From Actinomadura nitritigenes (GTDB taxonomy: Bacteria > Actinomycetota > Actinomycetes > Streptosporangiales > Streptosporangiaceae), in assembly GCF_017573545.1 (NCBI RefSeq), contig NZ_JAGEOK010000031.1, positions 1 to 64,000 of the forward strand: a stretch of 64,000 nt of DNA, given 5' to 3'. The first letter of the stretch is position 1, and every line of letters starts with the position of its first letter. Shown here one piece after another: positions 44,019-53,834 of the stretch. The notes under the pieces were generated by a model. That model did no database searches. It was not told the DNA's origin and saw only the letters and a list, made by a program, of their open reading frames with translations. Made by a program: the position numbers and the translations under genes.

Positions 44019-44312
44019 ATGTACGTGATCCGGCTCCCCGACGGCACGCTCCGGGTGCCCCACAGCGTCCTCGCCGACCAGGGCGACGACGCGGCGGGCG
44101 CGGGTCACGACGGGGCGGGGCTGGAGCGGGGCGGGCGGATCATCGCCGACGCCTATGTGGAGATCGGGCCCGGTGATCCCGACTACGACCGGCTCCTCGG
44201 CCAGTCGCTGACCGAGGAGGAGTTGGAGGACAGGCGCCGCCGGTGGCGGGACGAGGACGCCGAGCTGGCGCGCAGGTTCGAGGAGTGGCGGGACGGCGGG
44301 GCGGAGGAGTAG
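44019..44312 (+). CDS. small acidic protein downstream of the zincin gene
   Basis: A 97-aa protein with no recognised family. The first half may form a small beta unit (MYVIRLPDGTLRVPHSVLAD), and the second half is a highly charged helix or coiled coil (LTEEELEDRRRRWRDEDAEL). The ATG lies 47 bp after the metallopeptidase-like gene; AAGG-type purines precede it. Size, acidity and position would suit an immunity or inhibitor partner of that protein, but nothing in the sequence proves it. Two tandem hairpin repeats follow before bldC. Confidence 0.65.
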   Translation: MYVIRLPDGTLRVPHSVLADQGDDAAGAGHDGAGLERGGRIIADAYVEIGPGDPDYDRLLGQSLTEEELEDRRRRWRDEDAELARRFEEWRDGGAEE

Positions 44313-44427
44313 CCGTGCCGGATCATCGCGCTGCCCCGGCCGCCCGGGCTGGTGGACCGGCCGCGGGAGGGCGGCGGTCCGGGCGGTTCCGAGGCGGGGG
44401 CGGGCCCCCATGCGTTCCCGGCCGGTG

Positions 44428-44555
44428 TCGCCGGGGTCAGAGTCTTCCGAGGGGGGACGACCCCCCACATCCCCCGAGCGGCTTCGCCGGGGTCAGTGTC
44501 TTCCGAGGGGGGACGACCCCCCACACCCCCCGAGCGGCTTCGCCGGGGTCAGTGG
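44428..44555. repeat. two tandem 56-bp units with a GC-rich hairpin between convergent genes
   Basis: Units start at 44428 and 44484, differing at two positions, with a partial third copy from 44540. Each contains the palindrome GGGGGGACGACCCCCC (44451-44466 and 44507-44522). The third copy enters the 3' end of bldC. The same core palindrome occurs inside nuoE at 52381-52396. The array lies between convergent genes and may terminate both. Confidence 0.9.
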
Positions 44556-44752
44556 ACCGAGTGCTCGGCGACCGGCTCTTCCCCGCGCAGCAGCGCGTGG
44601 ACCTCGGACTCCCGGAAGCGGCGGTGGCCGCCGGGAGTGCGGATGCTGCTGATCCGGCCGGCCGCGGCCCACCGGGTGACCGTTTTCGGATCGACCCGGA
44701 AGAGGGCGGCGACTTCCCCTGGGGTCAGCAGGCGCTCGCTCGTGCTCTCCAC
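44549..44752 (-). CDS. bldC: developmental regulator BldC
   Basis: A 67-aa MerR-type single-domain DNA-binding protein. LLTPGEVAALFRVDPKTVTR and the wing SSIRTPGGHRRFRESEV match BldC almost residue for residue as I recall it. BldC represses or activates many developmental genes by filament-like binding to AT-rich direct repeats. The GTG start at 44752 is preceded by AGGGGGAG at eight bases. Upstream (44792-44804) is a small palindrome. It is monocistronic and convergent with the zincin module. Confidence 0.93.
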   Translation of the reverse strand: MESTSERLLTPGEVAALFRVDPKTVTRWAAAGRISSIRTPGGHRRFRESEVHALLRGEEPVAEHSVH

Positions 44753-45069
44753 GTTTTCTCTCCCCCTTTGTCCCGCTCTCGGTGCGGGTGGACTGTTTAA
44801 CAGTGTGGCGGGTCAAGACCGATTTCTCCCTTGTTTTCGGAAAAGATCACGCTCCGTAGTTCGCCGAGCAGCGGCGATGACGGTCGGTGCCCGCCACCTG
44901 GGCCTCCGGGGCCTCGCACACCACACTTGACCTGCCGTGTCACGCCGGCAACGGGCCCTTGACAGGCCGATGGACGCTCGGTGGCGCGCGCGCCGGAACC
45001 GCGCCGGAACCGCGCCGGCACCGCGGGCGCGTTAACGGCCCGGGCGGCCGACCCCATACCCTCGTGACC
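44753..45069. promoter_or_regulatory. divergent promoter region of bldC and the dehydratase gene
   Basis: A 317-bp region with no gene. ACTGTT and AACAGT (44792-44804) form a perfect inverted repeat around one base, about 40 bp before the bldC start. The bldC-proximal part is AT-rich. On the plus side TACCCT (45057-45062) lies seven bases before the dehydratase ATG, suggesting a leaderless promoter. TTGACC and TTGACA occur at about 44929 and 44960 but without matching -10 elements. Confidence 0.5.
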
Positions 45070-46035
45070 ATGTCCGATCTTGTTTCGCTGCCGGAGATCG
45101 AGCGCGCCGCCGAACGCCTCGCCGGCGTCACCGTGCGCACGCCGCTCGTCCCGTTCCCCGGGTCCGGCGACGGGACGGCGCTGCTGGTGAAGGCCGAGTC
45201 CCTGCAGCCGATCGGAGCGTTCAAGCTGCGCGGCGCGTACAGCACCATCGCCGGGCTGTCCGAGGAGGAGCGCGAGCGCGGCGTCGTCACCCACTCCAGC
45301 GGCAACCACGCCCAGGCCGTCGCCTACACCGCCCGCGAGCTCGGGATCCCCGCCGTGCTGGTCATGCCGCACACCACCCCCGGCGTGAAGGTGGACGCCT
45401 GCATCGCGCTCGGCGCCGAGATCGTCTACGTCGAGCCGACCGCCGAGGCCCGCCAGGAGACCGCGGCCAAGCTCGCCGCCGCGCACGGTTTCACCCTCGT
45501 CCCGCCCTACGACGACGCCCGCGTCATCGCCGGCCAGGGCACCGTCGGGCTGGAGATCGTCCAGGACCGTCCGGACGTCGACGTCGTGCTCGTCCCGGTC
45601 AGCGGCGGCGGACTGATCGCCGGCGTCGCCGCCGCCGTGAAGGCGCTGCGCCCCGAGGCGAAGGTGATCGGCGTCGAGCCCGAGCTGGCCGCCGACGCCC
45701 GCGACTCGATGCGCGAGGGGCGGCCCGTCGCCTGGGACGCCGAGAAGACCGGCCGCACCATCGCCGACGCCCTGCGCGTCCAGCGCGTCGGCGACCTGCC
45801 GTTCGCGCACATGCGCGAGCACGTCGACGGCATGATCGCCGTCACCGAGGACGAGATCCGCCGCACCATGCGCCGCCTCGCCCGCGAGGCCCGGCTCATC
45901 GCCGAGCCCGGCGGCGCCGTCGCCACCGCCGCCTTCCTCTACCACCGCGCCGAACTGCCCGCCGGCACCACCTATGTCTCCGTCCTCTCCGGCGGCAACG
46001 TCGACCCCGCCCTCTTCCTGGACGTCCTGAAGTAA
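45070..46035 (+). CDS. threonine/serine dehydratase-like PLP enzyme
   Basis: A 321-aa fold-type II PLP enzyme of the threonine ammonia-lyase/serine racemase group. The PLP lysine is in IGAFKLRGAYS, the Asn of SSGNHAQAVA holds the cofactor, and SGGGLIAGVA is the glycine-rich phosphate loop. There is no ACT regulatory domain, so it resembles catabolic or serine-racemase-like forms rather than biosynthetic IlvA. TACCCT seven bases before the ATG suggests a leaderless message. Confidence 0.9.
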   Translation: MSDLVSLPEIERAAERLAGVTVRTPLVPFPGSGDGTALLVKAESLQPIGAFKLRGAYSTIAGLSEEERERGVVTHSSGNHAQAVAYTARELGIPAVLVMPHTTPGVKVDACIALGAEIVYVEPTAEARQETAAKLAAAHGFTLVPPYDDARVIAGQGTVGLEIVQDRPDVDVVLVPVSGGGLIAGVAAAVKALRPEAKVIGVEPELAADARDSMREGRPVAWDAEKTGRTIADALRVQRVGDLPFAHMREHVDGMIAVTEDEIRRTMRRLAREARLIAEPGGAVATAAFLYHRAELPAGTTYVSVLSGGNVDPALFLDVLK

Positions 46036-46080
46036 CCCCCAGGAGAGATCACGATTTCGCCGGGGTAACCTCGAAGGGTC

Positions 46081-46320
46081 ATGCGTTCCGTACTGCTCTA
46101 CACCGCAGGCCGGCTGGCGATCTTCGCGGCCACGGCCGGTGTGCTCGCGCTGTTCGGGGCCCGCGGGTTCCTGCTCCTGCTGCTGGCGCTGCTGATCAGC
46201 GGCATCGTCAGCTTCGTCCTGCTGTCCGGCCAGCGCGACCGGATGTCGGCCGCGGTGACCTCCGGGCTGAGCTCCCAGCGCGACAGGTTCCAGCGCGCGA
46301 AGACCCGCGAGGACGCGTAG
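46081..46320 (+). CDS. DUF4229 small membrane protein
   Basis: A 79-aa protein with two hydrophobic helices (RLAIFAATAGVLALFGA and LLLLLALLISGIVSFVLL) and a basic, polar C-terminus containing GQRDRMSAAV. It matches the actinobacterial DUF4229 family by size and pattern; its function is unknown. It lies between the dehydratase gene and menG, an arrangement common near menG in actinobacteria. TAACCT lies nine bases upstream of the ATG. Confidence 0.82.
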   Translation: MRSVLLYTAGRLAIFAATAGVLALFGARGFLLLLLALLISGIVSFVLLSGQRDRMSAAVTSGLSSQRDRFQRAKTREDA

Positions 46321-46376
46321 CCCGGTACCGCACGGGCGCCTCGATGGCGCGCGCGGGGCGGCAATAGGCTGGCCTC

Positions 46377-47078
46377 ATGACCCGCGCCTCCTTGGATAAG
46401 AAACCCGCCGACGTGGCGGCGATGTTCGACGGCACCGCGGAGCGGTACGACCTGCTGAACACGCTGATGACGGGCGGGCAGGACCGGCGCTGGCGGCGGG
46501 AGGCCGTCCGCGCGCTGGACGCGCGGCCGGGCGAGCGGATCCTCGACCTCGCGGCCGGGACCGGGACGTCCTCGGTGCCGTTCGCCGAGGCCGGGGCCGA
46601 GACCGTGGCCTGCGACTTCTCCCTCGGCATGCTCCGGGTGGGGGTGCGCCGGCAGGCGGGCGTGCCGCGGCTGAGCTTCGTGGCCGGCGACGCGCTGCGG
46701 CTGCCGTTCGCGGACGGCTCCTTCGACGCGGTGACGATCTCCTTCGGGCTGCGCAACGTCGCCGACACCGGGCGCGCGCTGCGCGAGCTGCGGCGGGTGG
46801 CCAAGCCCGGCGGCCGGCTGCTGATCTGCGAGGTCAGCCATCCGCCGAACCCGCTGCTGGCGCTCGGCCACAAGGCGCACCTGAAGTACGGTCTGCCGCT
46901 GCTGGCGCGGGTCAGCTCCAACCCCGGCTCCTACCGCTACCTCGCCGAGTCGACGCTCGCCTGGCCCGACCAGGCGGGGCTGGCGCGGCTCGTCCAGGAC
47001 GCGGGCTGGACGAAGGTGCGCTGGCGCGATCTCACCTTCGGGGTGGCGGCGATGCATCATGCGATCAACCCCGGCTGA
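46377..47078 (+). CDS. menG: demethylmenaquinone methyltransferase
   Basis: A 233-aa SAM-dependent methyltransferase of the UbiE/MenG family converting demethylmenaquinone to menaquinone, the quinone used by the NADH dehydrogenase encoded downstream. Motif I is ILDLAAGTGTSSVPFA; FDAVTISFGLRNVAD and YRYLAEST are family blocks. TAGGCT lies six bases before the ATG and there is no Shine-Dalgarno sequence. The geranylgeranyl reductase gene follows after a Rex-type operator. Confidence 0.93.
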   Translation: MTRASLDKKPADVAAMFDGTAERYDLLNTLMTGGQDRRWRREAVRALDARPGERILDLAAGTGTSSVPFAEAGAETVACDFSLGMLRVGVRRQAGVPRLSFVAGDALRLPFADGSFDAVTISFGLRNVADTGRALRELRRVAKPGGRLLICEVSHPPNPLLALGHKAHLKYGLPLLARVSSNPGSYRYLAESTLAWPDQAGLARLVQDAGWTKVRWRDLTFGVAAMHHAINPG

Positions 47079-47171
47079 TCGCCCGCCCGGCGGGTTCGGG
47101 ACCGGTCCAAAACGGAACCGGCCCAGATGTACCCACCGGGCGTGATAAAGGAATAGACTCCCCACCGGATC

Positions 47172-47191
47172 CTTGTGAAGTACTTCACAAG
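47172..47191. promoter_or_regulatory. perfect Rex-type operator before the geranylgeranyl reductase gene
   Basis: CTTGTGAAGTACTTCACAAG is a perfect 20-bp palindrome containing the TGTGAA...TTCACA half-sites of the Rex operator. TAGACT (47154-47159) is a plausible -10 just upstream, so the site would cover the transcription start. It lies 24 bp before the gene. Confidence 0.85.
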
Positions 47192-47214
47192 CGAACGAGC
47201 TAAAGAGGAACGCC

Positions 47215-48471
47215 GTGACCGACTCCACCCGACACGCGGACGTCATCGTCGTCGGGGCAGGCCCCGCCGGATCGTCGACCGCCTACTGGCTCGCGCAGGC
47301 CGGGCTGGACGTGCTCCTGCTGGAGAAGGCCACCTTCCCGCGCGACAAGATCTGCGGCGACGGCCTCACCCCGCGCGCGGTCCGCGCGCTCATCGGGATG
47401 GGCGTCGACATCAACGACCCCGGCTGGGGGCGCAACAAGGGGCTGCGCATCTACGGCGGCGGAGTGAAGGTCGAGCTGCCCTGGCCGGAGCTCGCGAGCT
47501 TCCCCGACTTCGGCCTGGTCCGCAAGCGCACCGACCTCGACCAGCTGCTCGCCGAGCACGCCGCGAAGGCCGGCGCCCAACTGCTGCAGGGCTGCAACGT
47601 GACCGGCCCGATCGTCGACGACCGCACCGACCGGATCAAGGGCGTCACCGCCACCTATGAGGGCGAGGAGATCGAGTTCCACGCGCCGCTGGTCGTCGCG
47701 GCCGACGGCAACTCGACCCGGCTGTCACTGGCGATGGGCCTGCGCCGCCGCGAGGACCGGCCCATGGGCGTCGCCGTCCGGCGCTACTTCCAGACGCCGC
47801 GCCACGACGACGAGTACATGGAGGCGTGGCTCGAACTGTGGGACGGCGAGCGCCTGCTCCCCGGCTACGGCTGGGTGTTCGGCGTCGGCGACGGCACGTC
47901 CAACGTCGGGCTCGGCCTGCTCAACACCAGCAAGGCGTTCCAGAACGTCGACTTCCGGGGCATGATGCGGCGCTGGTGCGCGCAGATGCCGGAGGACTGG
48001 CAGTTCGACGAGGAGCACGCGACCTCGAAGATCCGCGGCGCGGCGCTGCCGATGGGCTTCAACCGGCAGCCGCACTACACCCGCGGGATGCTGCTGGTCG
48101 GCGACGCCGGCGGCATGATCAACCCGTTCAACGGCGAGGGCATCGACTACGCGCTGGAGTCCGGCCGGCTGGCCGCCGACATCATGGTGCAGGCGCTGGC
48201 GCGGCGCACCCCGGCGCAGCGCGAGCGGACCCTGTACGAGTACCCGCGCATCCTGAAGGACGAGCACGGCGGCTACTTCACCCTGGCCCGCGTGTTCGTG
48301 CAGGCCATCGGCGACCCGCGGATCATGAAGTTCCTGACCGCGCACGGCCTGCCGCACCCCACCCTCATGCGGTTCACCCTCAAGCTGCTCGCCAACCTGA
48401 CCGACCCGAAGGGCGGCGACGCCATGGACCGGGTCATCAACGCGATGCAGAAGGTGGCGCCGGCGGCATGA
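47215..48471 (+). CDS. geranylgeranyl-reductase-family flavoprotein
   Basis: A 418-aa FAD-dependent oxidoreductase. The dinucleotide-binding motif VIVVGAGPAGSSTAYWLAQ is at the N-terminus and GDAGGMINPFNGEGIDYA is the second FAD motif. Such enzymes saturate isoprenoid chains; next to menG and nuo, reduction of the menaquinone side chain (as by MenJ in mycobacteria) is likely but unproven. GAGGAA lies seven bases before the GTG at 47215. A perfect Rex-type operator upstream suggests repression under oxidising NAD conditions. It ends 241 bp before nuoA. Confidence 0.88.
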   Translation: MTDSTRHADVIVVGAGPAGSSTAYWLAQAGLDVLLLEKATFPRDKICGDGLTPRAVRALIGMGVDINDPGWGRNKGLRIYGGGVKVELPWPELASFPDFGLVRKRTDLDQLLAEHAAKAGAQLLQGCNVTGPIVDDRTDRIKGVTATYEGEEIEFHAPLVVAADGNSTRLSLAMGLRRREDRPMGVAVRRYFQTPRHDDEYMEAWLELWDGERLLPGYGWVFGVGDGTSNVGLGLLNTSKAFQNVDFRGMMRRWCAQMPEDWQFDEEHATSKIRGAALPMGFNRQPHYTRGMLLVGDAGGMINPFNGEGIDYALESGRLAADIMVQALARRTPAQRERTLYEYPRILKDEHGGYFTLARVFVQAIGDPRIMKFLTAHGLPHPTLMRFTLKLLANLTDPKGGDAMDRVINAMQKVAPAA

Positions 48472-48598
48472 GCGAGTTCCGGATGCTCCCGCAGATATCG
48501 CTGTTCGCCGCGAAGTCGCAGGTGAGCGGACTACAGTGCATTACCCGACCCCCTGAGGGGAGTGCTATTGATCACCTTGGCTAGGGTGGCGACCCGTG

Positions 48599-48618
48599 CT
48601 CGTGAGAATTTTCACGAG
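48599..48618. promoter_or_regulatory. Rex-operator-like palindrome in the nuo promoter
   Basis: CTCGTGAGAATTTTCACGAG is palindromic except for one central pair and keeps the GTGA...TCAC core of the Rex operator. TAGGGT (48582-48587) is a plausible -10 just upstream. Rex regulates nuo in S. coelicolor. The site lies 95 bp before nuoA. Confidence 0.65.
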
Positions 48619-48712
48619 CGTGTGAAGGGTCACGCCGCCGAGGCGCGCCGGTCCGGCCCCGGACCCCGCGCCCCGTACAGCGTCGTACGTACCGAGGAGG
48701 GGCGGTAGAGAC

Positions 48713-49072
48713 ATGGATCTCTATGTTCCGATCATCGTGCTGGGAGCGCTCGCCTTCGTCTTCGCCGCCGGCTCGGTGGCGATGGCCTCGCTCACCGGCC
48801 CGAAGCGCTGGAACCGCGCGCGGCTGGACGCCTACGAATGCGGCATCGAACCGACCCCCCAGCCGGTCGGCGGCGGGCGGTTCCCCGTCAAGTACTACCT
48901 GACGGCGATGCTGTTCATCGTCTTCGACATCGAGATCATCTTCCTGTACCCGTGGGCCGTCGCCTTCGACCACATGGGCATGTTCGGCCTCGTGGAGATG
49001 GTCCTTTTCATCGTCACCGTTCTCGTCGCCTACGCCTACATCTGGCGTCGCGGCGGTCTGGAGTGGGACTGA
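48713..49072 (+). CDS. nuoA: NADH-quinone oxidoreductase subunit A
   Basis: A 119-aa membrane subunit with three helices; the conserved loop ARLDAYECGIEPTPQP contains the family Cys near the quinone channel. It starts the fourteen-gene complex I operon. AGGAGG lies about 12 bases before the ATG. The leader contains a Rex-type palindrome. Confidence 0.96.
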   Translation: MDLYVPIIVLGALAFVFAAGSVAMASLTGPKRWNRARLDAYECGIEPTPQPVGGGRFPVKYYLTAMLFIVFDIEIIFLYPWAVAFDHMGMFGLVEMVLFIVTVLVAYAYIWRRGGLEWD

Positions 49073-49073
49073 C

Positions 49074-49622
49074 ATGGGTCTTGAGGAGAAACTCCCGAGC
49101 GGGTTCCTGCTGACGACGGTCGAGCAGGTCGCGGGCTGGGCGCGCAAGAGTTCGGTGTGGCCGGCGACGTTCGGCCTGGCGTGCTGCGCGATCGAGATGA
49201 TGGCCGCCGGCGACCCGAGGCACGACTTCTCCCGCTGGGGGATGGAGCGCGCCTCCGCGACGCCGCGGCAGGCCGACCTGATGATCGTCGCGGGCCGGGT
49301 GAGCCAGAAGATGGCCCCGGTGCTGCGGCAGATCTACGACCAGATGACCGAGCCCAAGTGGGTCATCGCGATGGGCGTGTGCGCCTCGTCCGGCGGCATG
49401 TTCAACAACTACGCGATCGTGCAGGGCGTCGACCACATCGTCCCGGTGGACATCTACCTGCCCGGCTGCCCGCCGCGGCCGGAGATGCTGCTGGACGCGA
49501 TCCTGAAGCTGCACGACAAGATCCAGAACACCAAGCTCGGCCCGCAGCGCAAGAAGCAGATCGTCGAGCTGGAAGAGGCCAAGCGCCGCCAGCTGCCGCT
49601 GCTGGGACAAGGAACGGTTTAG
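49074..49622 (+). CDS. nuoB: NADH-quinone oxidoreductase subunit B
   Basis: A 182-aa peripheral subunit binding iron-sulfur cluster N2. The cysteines lie in FGLACCAIEMMA, VCASSGGMF and LPGCPPRPEM. It starts one base after the nuoA stop, so translation is coupled. Confidence 0.97.
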   Translation: MGLEEKLPSGFLLTTVEQVAGWARKSSVWPATFGLACCAIEMMAAGDPRHDFSRWGMERASATPRQADLMIVAGRVSQKMAPVLRQIYDQMTEPKWVIAMGVCASSGGMFNNYAIVQGVDHIVPVDIYLPGCPPRPEMLLDAILKLHDKIQNTKLGPQRKKQIVELEEAKRRQLPLLGQGTV

Positions 49623-50365
49623 ATGTCTTCCGAGAACCCTGAGCAGAGGGCCGAGCAGGGCGCCGACCAGCTGCCCGCGCAGGCCGAGGAGGAGCGCCGC
49701 GAGCAGCCGATCGCCCGCACGGGCATGTTCGGCGCCAAGACGACCGGCGACACCTCCGGATACGGGCGGCTGGTCATCCGGCAGAGCCCGAAGGTCACCG
49801 CGCCGCGCCCCTACGGCGGGCCGGGCGGCGCCGCCGAGCCCGGCGAGTTCGACGAGATCGCCGACGAGCTGGAGCGCGCGCTCCCCGACTTCGGCGACGC
49901 CATCGAGCGCGTCGTGGTGCACCGCGGCGAGCTGACGTTCTTCGTCAAGCGCGAGCGGCTCCTCGACGTCGCGCGCACCATGCGGGACGAGGCGTCGCTG
50001 CGCTTCGAGCTGTGCTCCGGCGTGTCCGGCGTGCACTACCCGAAGGACGAGGGCGCCGAGCTGCACTCGGTCGTGCACCTGCTGTCGATCACCCACAACC
50101 GGCGGGCGCGGCTCGAGGTCACCTGCCCGGACGCCGACCCCCACGTCCCGTCGCTGGTGCCGGTGTACCCGACGTGCGACTGGCACGAGCGCGAGACCTA
50201 CGACTTCTTCGGGATCGTCTTCGACGGCCACCCGGCGCTGACGCGCATCGAGATGCCCGACGACTGGGTCGGCCATCCGCAGCGCAAGGACTACCCGCTC
50301 GGCGGCATCCCCGTCGAGTACCGAGGCGCGGAGATCCCCCCGCCGGACGAAAGGCGGTCGTACGT

Positions 50366-50369
<4 letters not shown>
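49623..50369 (+). CDS. nuoC: NADH-quinone oxidoreductase subunit C
   Basis: A 248-aa peripheral-arm subunit; the conserved core reads YPTCDWHERETYDFFGIVF and GHPQRKDYPLGG. The first 75 residues are a charged actinobacterial extension. It starts directly at the end of nuoB and overlaps nuoD by four bases. Confidence 0.96.
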
Positions 50370-51708
<1,339 letters not shown>

Positions 51709-51712
<4 letters not shown>

Positions 51713-52539
51713 CGTTCTCACCAGAGGTGCGCGAGCGCCTGGAGCGCGACGCCAAGCAGATCATCGGCCGGTATCCGAAGCCGCGGTCGGCGCTGCTCCC
51801 GCTGCTGCACCTGGTGCAGTCGGAGGAGGGGCACGTCTCGCAGGACGGCATCGAGTTCTGCGCCGAGCAGCTCGGCATCACGCCGGCCCAGGTGACGGGC
51901 GTGTCGACGTTCTACACGCAGTACAAGCACGAGCCGGTCGGCGAGTACCACGTCGGCGTGTGCATCAACACGCTGTGCGCGGTGATGGGCGGCGACCAGA
52001 TCTGGAACGAGCTGACCGAGCACACCGGCGTCGGCCACGACGAGGCCACCCCTGACGGCAAGGTCAGCCTGGAGCGGATCGAGTGCAACGCGGCCTGCGA
52101 CTTCGCGCCGGTGATGATGGTCAACTGGGAGTTCTTCGACAACATGACTCCCGAGAAGGCCAAGCGGCTGGTCGACGACCTGCGCTCGGGTAAGGAAGTG
52201 CTTCCTTCGCGCGGCCCGAACAAGCTGTGCACCTGGAAGGACGCCTCCCGGGTCCTCGCCGGGTTCCCCGACGGCCGCGCCCACGAGGGCGTGCAGGCCG
52301 GGCCCGAGTCGCTGCGCGGCCTGGAGCTGGCGAAGCAGCGCGGGTGGGAGGCCCCTCAAAGCGCCGTTGCCGGGGGGTCTGGGGGGTCGTCCCCCCAGAG
52401 TGATACAGCCGACACCGGCAGGGAGGCCCCGGAGGAGCCGGTCCAGGCGCGGGAGATCACCGATCCGCCGCCCAACGAGCCGGGCGAGCCGATCGGCGGC
52501 GACGTGAAGCCGGGCAGCCAGGAGGGGCGGAACCAGTGA
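51709..52539 (+). CDS. nuoE: NADH-quinone oxidoreductase subunit E with extended C-terminus
   Basis: A thioredoxin-like 2Fe-2S subunit of the NADH dehydrogenase module. The cluster cysteines are in VCINTLCAVMGG and ECNAACDFAPVM. At 276 aa it is longer than usual (about 160-240): the last 70 residues are low-complexity and include SAVAGGSGGSSPQSD, encoded by a GC palindrome (52378-52399) shared with the 44.4-kb repeats. It starts at an ATGA overlap with nuoD. Confidence 0.96.
52378..52399. repeat. REP-like GC palindrome inside nuoE
   Basis: TCTGGGGGG and CCCCCCAGA form a 9-bp stem around TCGT. Its core GGGGGGTCGTCCCCCC is the reverse complement of the core in the 44428-44539 tandem repeats. 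It lies in frame in the poorly conserved C-terminal part of nuoE. Confidence 0.85.
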
Positions 52540-53834
52540 CCACGCTCACCCCGATCCTCACGAAGAACTGGGACCAGGCCGACTCGTTCACCCTCGCGGG
52601 CTACGAGCGCGAGGGCGGCTACCGGGCGCTGCGCAAGGCGCTCGGGACGGCCCCGGACGACATCGTCCAGATGGTCAAGGACTCCGGCCTGCGCGGCCGC
52701 GGCGGCGCCGGGTTCCCCACCGGCATGAAGTGGGGGTTCCTGCCCGCCGAGAGCCCGAACCCGCGCTACCTCGTCGTCAACGCCGACGAGTCCGAGCCGG
52801 GGACCTGCAAGGACATCCCGCTGATGATGGCGAACCCGCACGTCCTCGTGGAGGGCGTCATCATCAGCTCATACGCCATCAAGTCGAGCCAGGCGTTCAT
52901 CTACGTGCGCGGCGAGGTGCTGCACGTGATCCGCCGGCTGCAGCAGGCGGTCGCCGAGGCGCGCGAGGCCGGGTACATCGGCACGAACATCCTCGGCTCC
53001 GGCTACGACCTGGACGTGGTCGTGCACACCGGCGCCGGCGCCTACATCTGCGGCGAGGAGACGGCGCTGCTGGACTCCCTGGAGGGATTCCGCGGTCAGC
53101 CCAGGCTCAAGCCCCCCTTCCCGGCGGTCTCGGGCCTGTACGGCGGCCCCACCGTCATCAACAACGTCGAGTCGATCTCATCCGTTCCCTCGATCGTGGA
53201 GAACGGTGCCGACTGGTTCACCTCGATGGGCACCGAGAAGTCCGCGGGCTACGGGATCTTCTCGCTGTCCGGGCACGTCACCCGGCCCGGGCAGTACGAG
53301 GCGCCGCTCGGCATCACGCTGCGGGAGCTGCTCGACATGGCGGGCGGGATCCGCGCGGGGCACCGGCTGAAGTTCTGGACGCCCGGCGGGTCGTCCACGC
53401 CGATCTTCACCGAGGAGCACCTGGACGTGCCGCTGGACTTCGAGTCCGTCGGCGCCGCCGGGTCGATGCTCGGCACCCGCGCCCTGCAGATCTTCGACGA
53501 GACGACCTGCGTCGTCCGCGCCGTGCTGCGATGGTCGGAGTTCTACGCGCACGAGTCGTGCGGCAAGTGCACGCCGTGCCGCGAGGGCACCTACTGGTAC
53601 AAGCTGATGCTCAAGCGGCTGGAGGCGGGCCAGGGCGAGGAAGAGGACCTCGAGACGCTCCTCGACCTGTCCGACAACATCCTCGGCCGCGCGTTCTGCG
53701 CCCTCGGCGACGGCGCGACGAGCCCGGTGGTCTCGTCGATCAAGCTGTTCCGGGACGAGTACCTCCAGCACTTCGAGCAGGGCGGCTGCCCGTTCGACCC
53801 GGCCAAGTCCACCCTCTGGGGAGGTGCGAAGTGA
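52536..53834 (+). CDS. nuoF: NADH-quinone oxidoreductase subunit F
   Basis: A 432-aa flavoprotein that oxidises NADH. The glycine-rich NADH motif is GLRGRGGAGFPTGMKWGF, FMN contacts lie in NADESEPGTCKD, and the 4Fe-4S cluster is in ESCGKCTPCREG. A GTG start overlaps nuoE by four bases. Confidence 0.97.
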   Translation: MTTLTPILTKNWDQADSFTLAGYEREGGYRALRKALGTAPDDIVQMVKDSGLRGRGGAGFPTGMKWGFLPAESPNPRYLVVNADESEPGTCKDIPLMMANPHVLVEGVIISSYAIKSSQAFIYVRGEVLHVIRRLQQAVAEAREAGYIGTNILGSGYDLDVVVHTGAGAYICGEETALLDSLEGFRGQPRLKPPFPAVSGLYGGPTVINNVESISSVPSIVENGADWFTSMGTEKSAGYGIFSLSGHVTRPGQYEAPLGITLRELLDMAGGIRAGHRLKFWTPGGSSTPIFTEEHLDVPLDFESVGAAGSMLGTRALQIFDETTCVVRAVLRWSEFYAHESCGKCTPCREGTYWYKLMLKRLEAGQGEEEDLETLLDLSDNILGRAFCALGDGATSPVVSSIKLFRDEYLQHFEQGGCPFDPAKSTLWGGAK

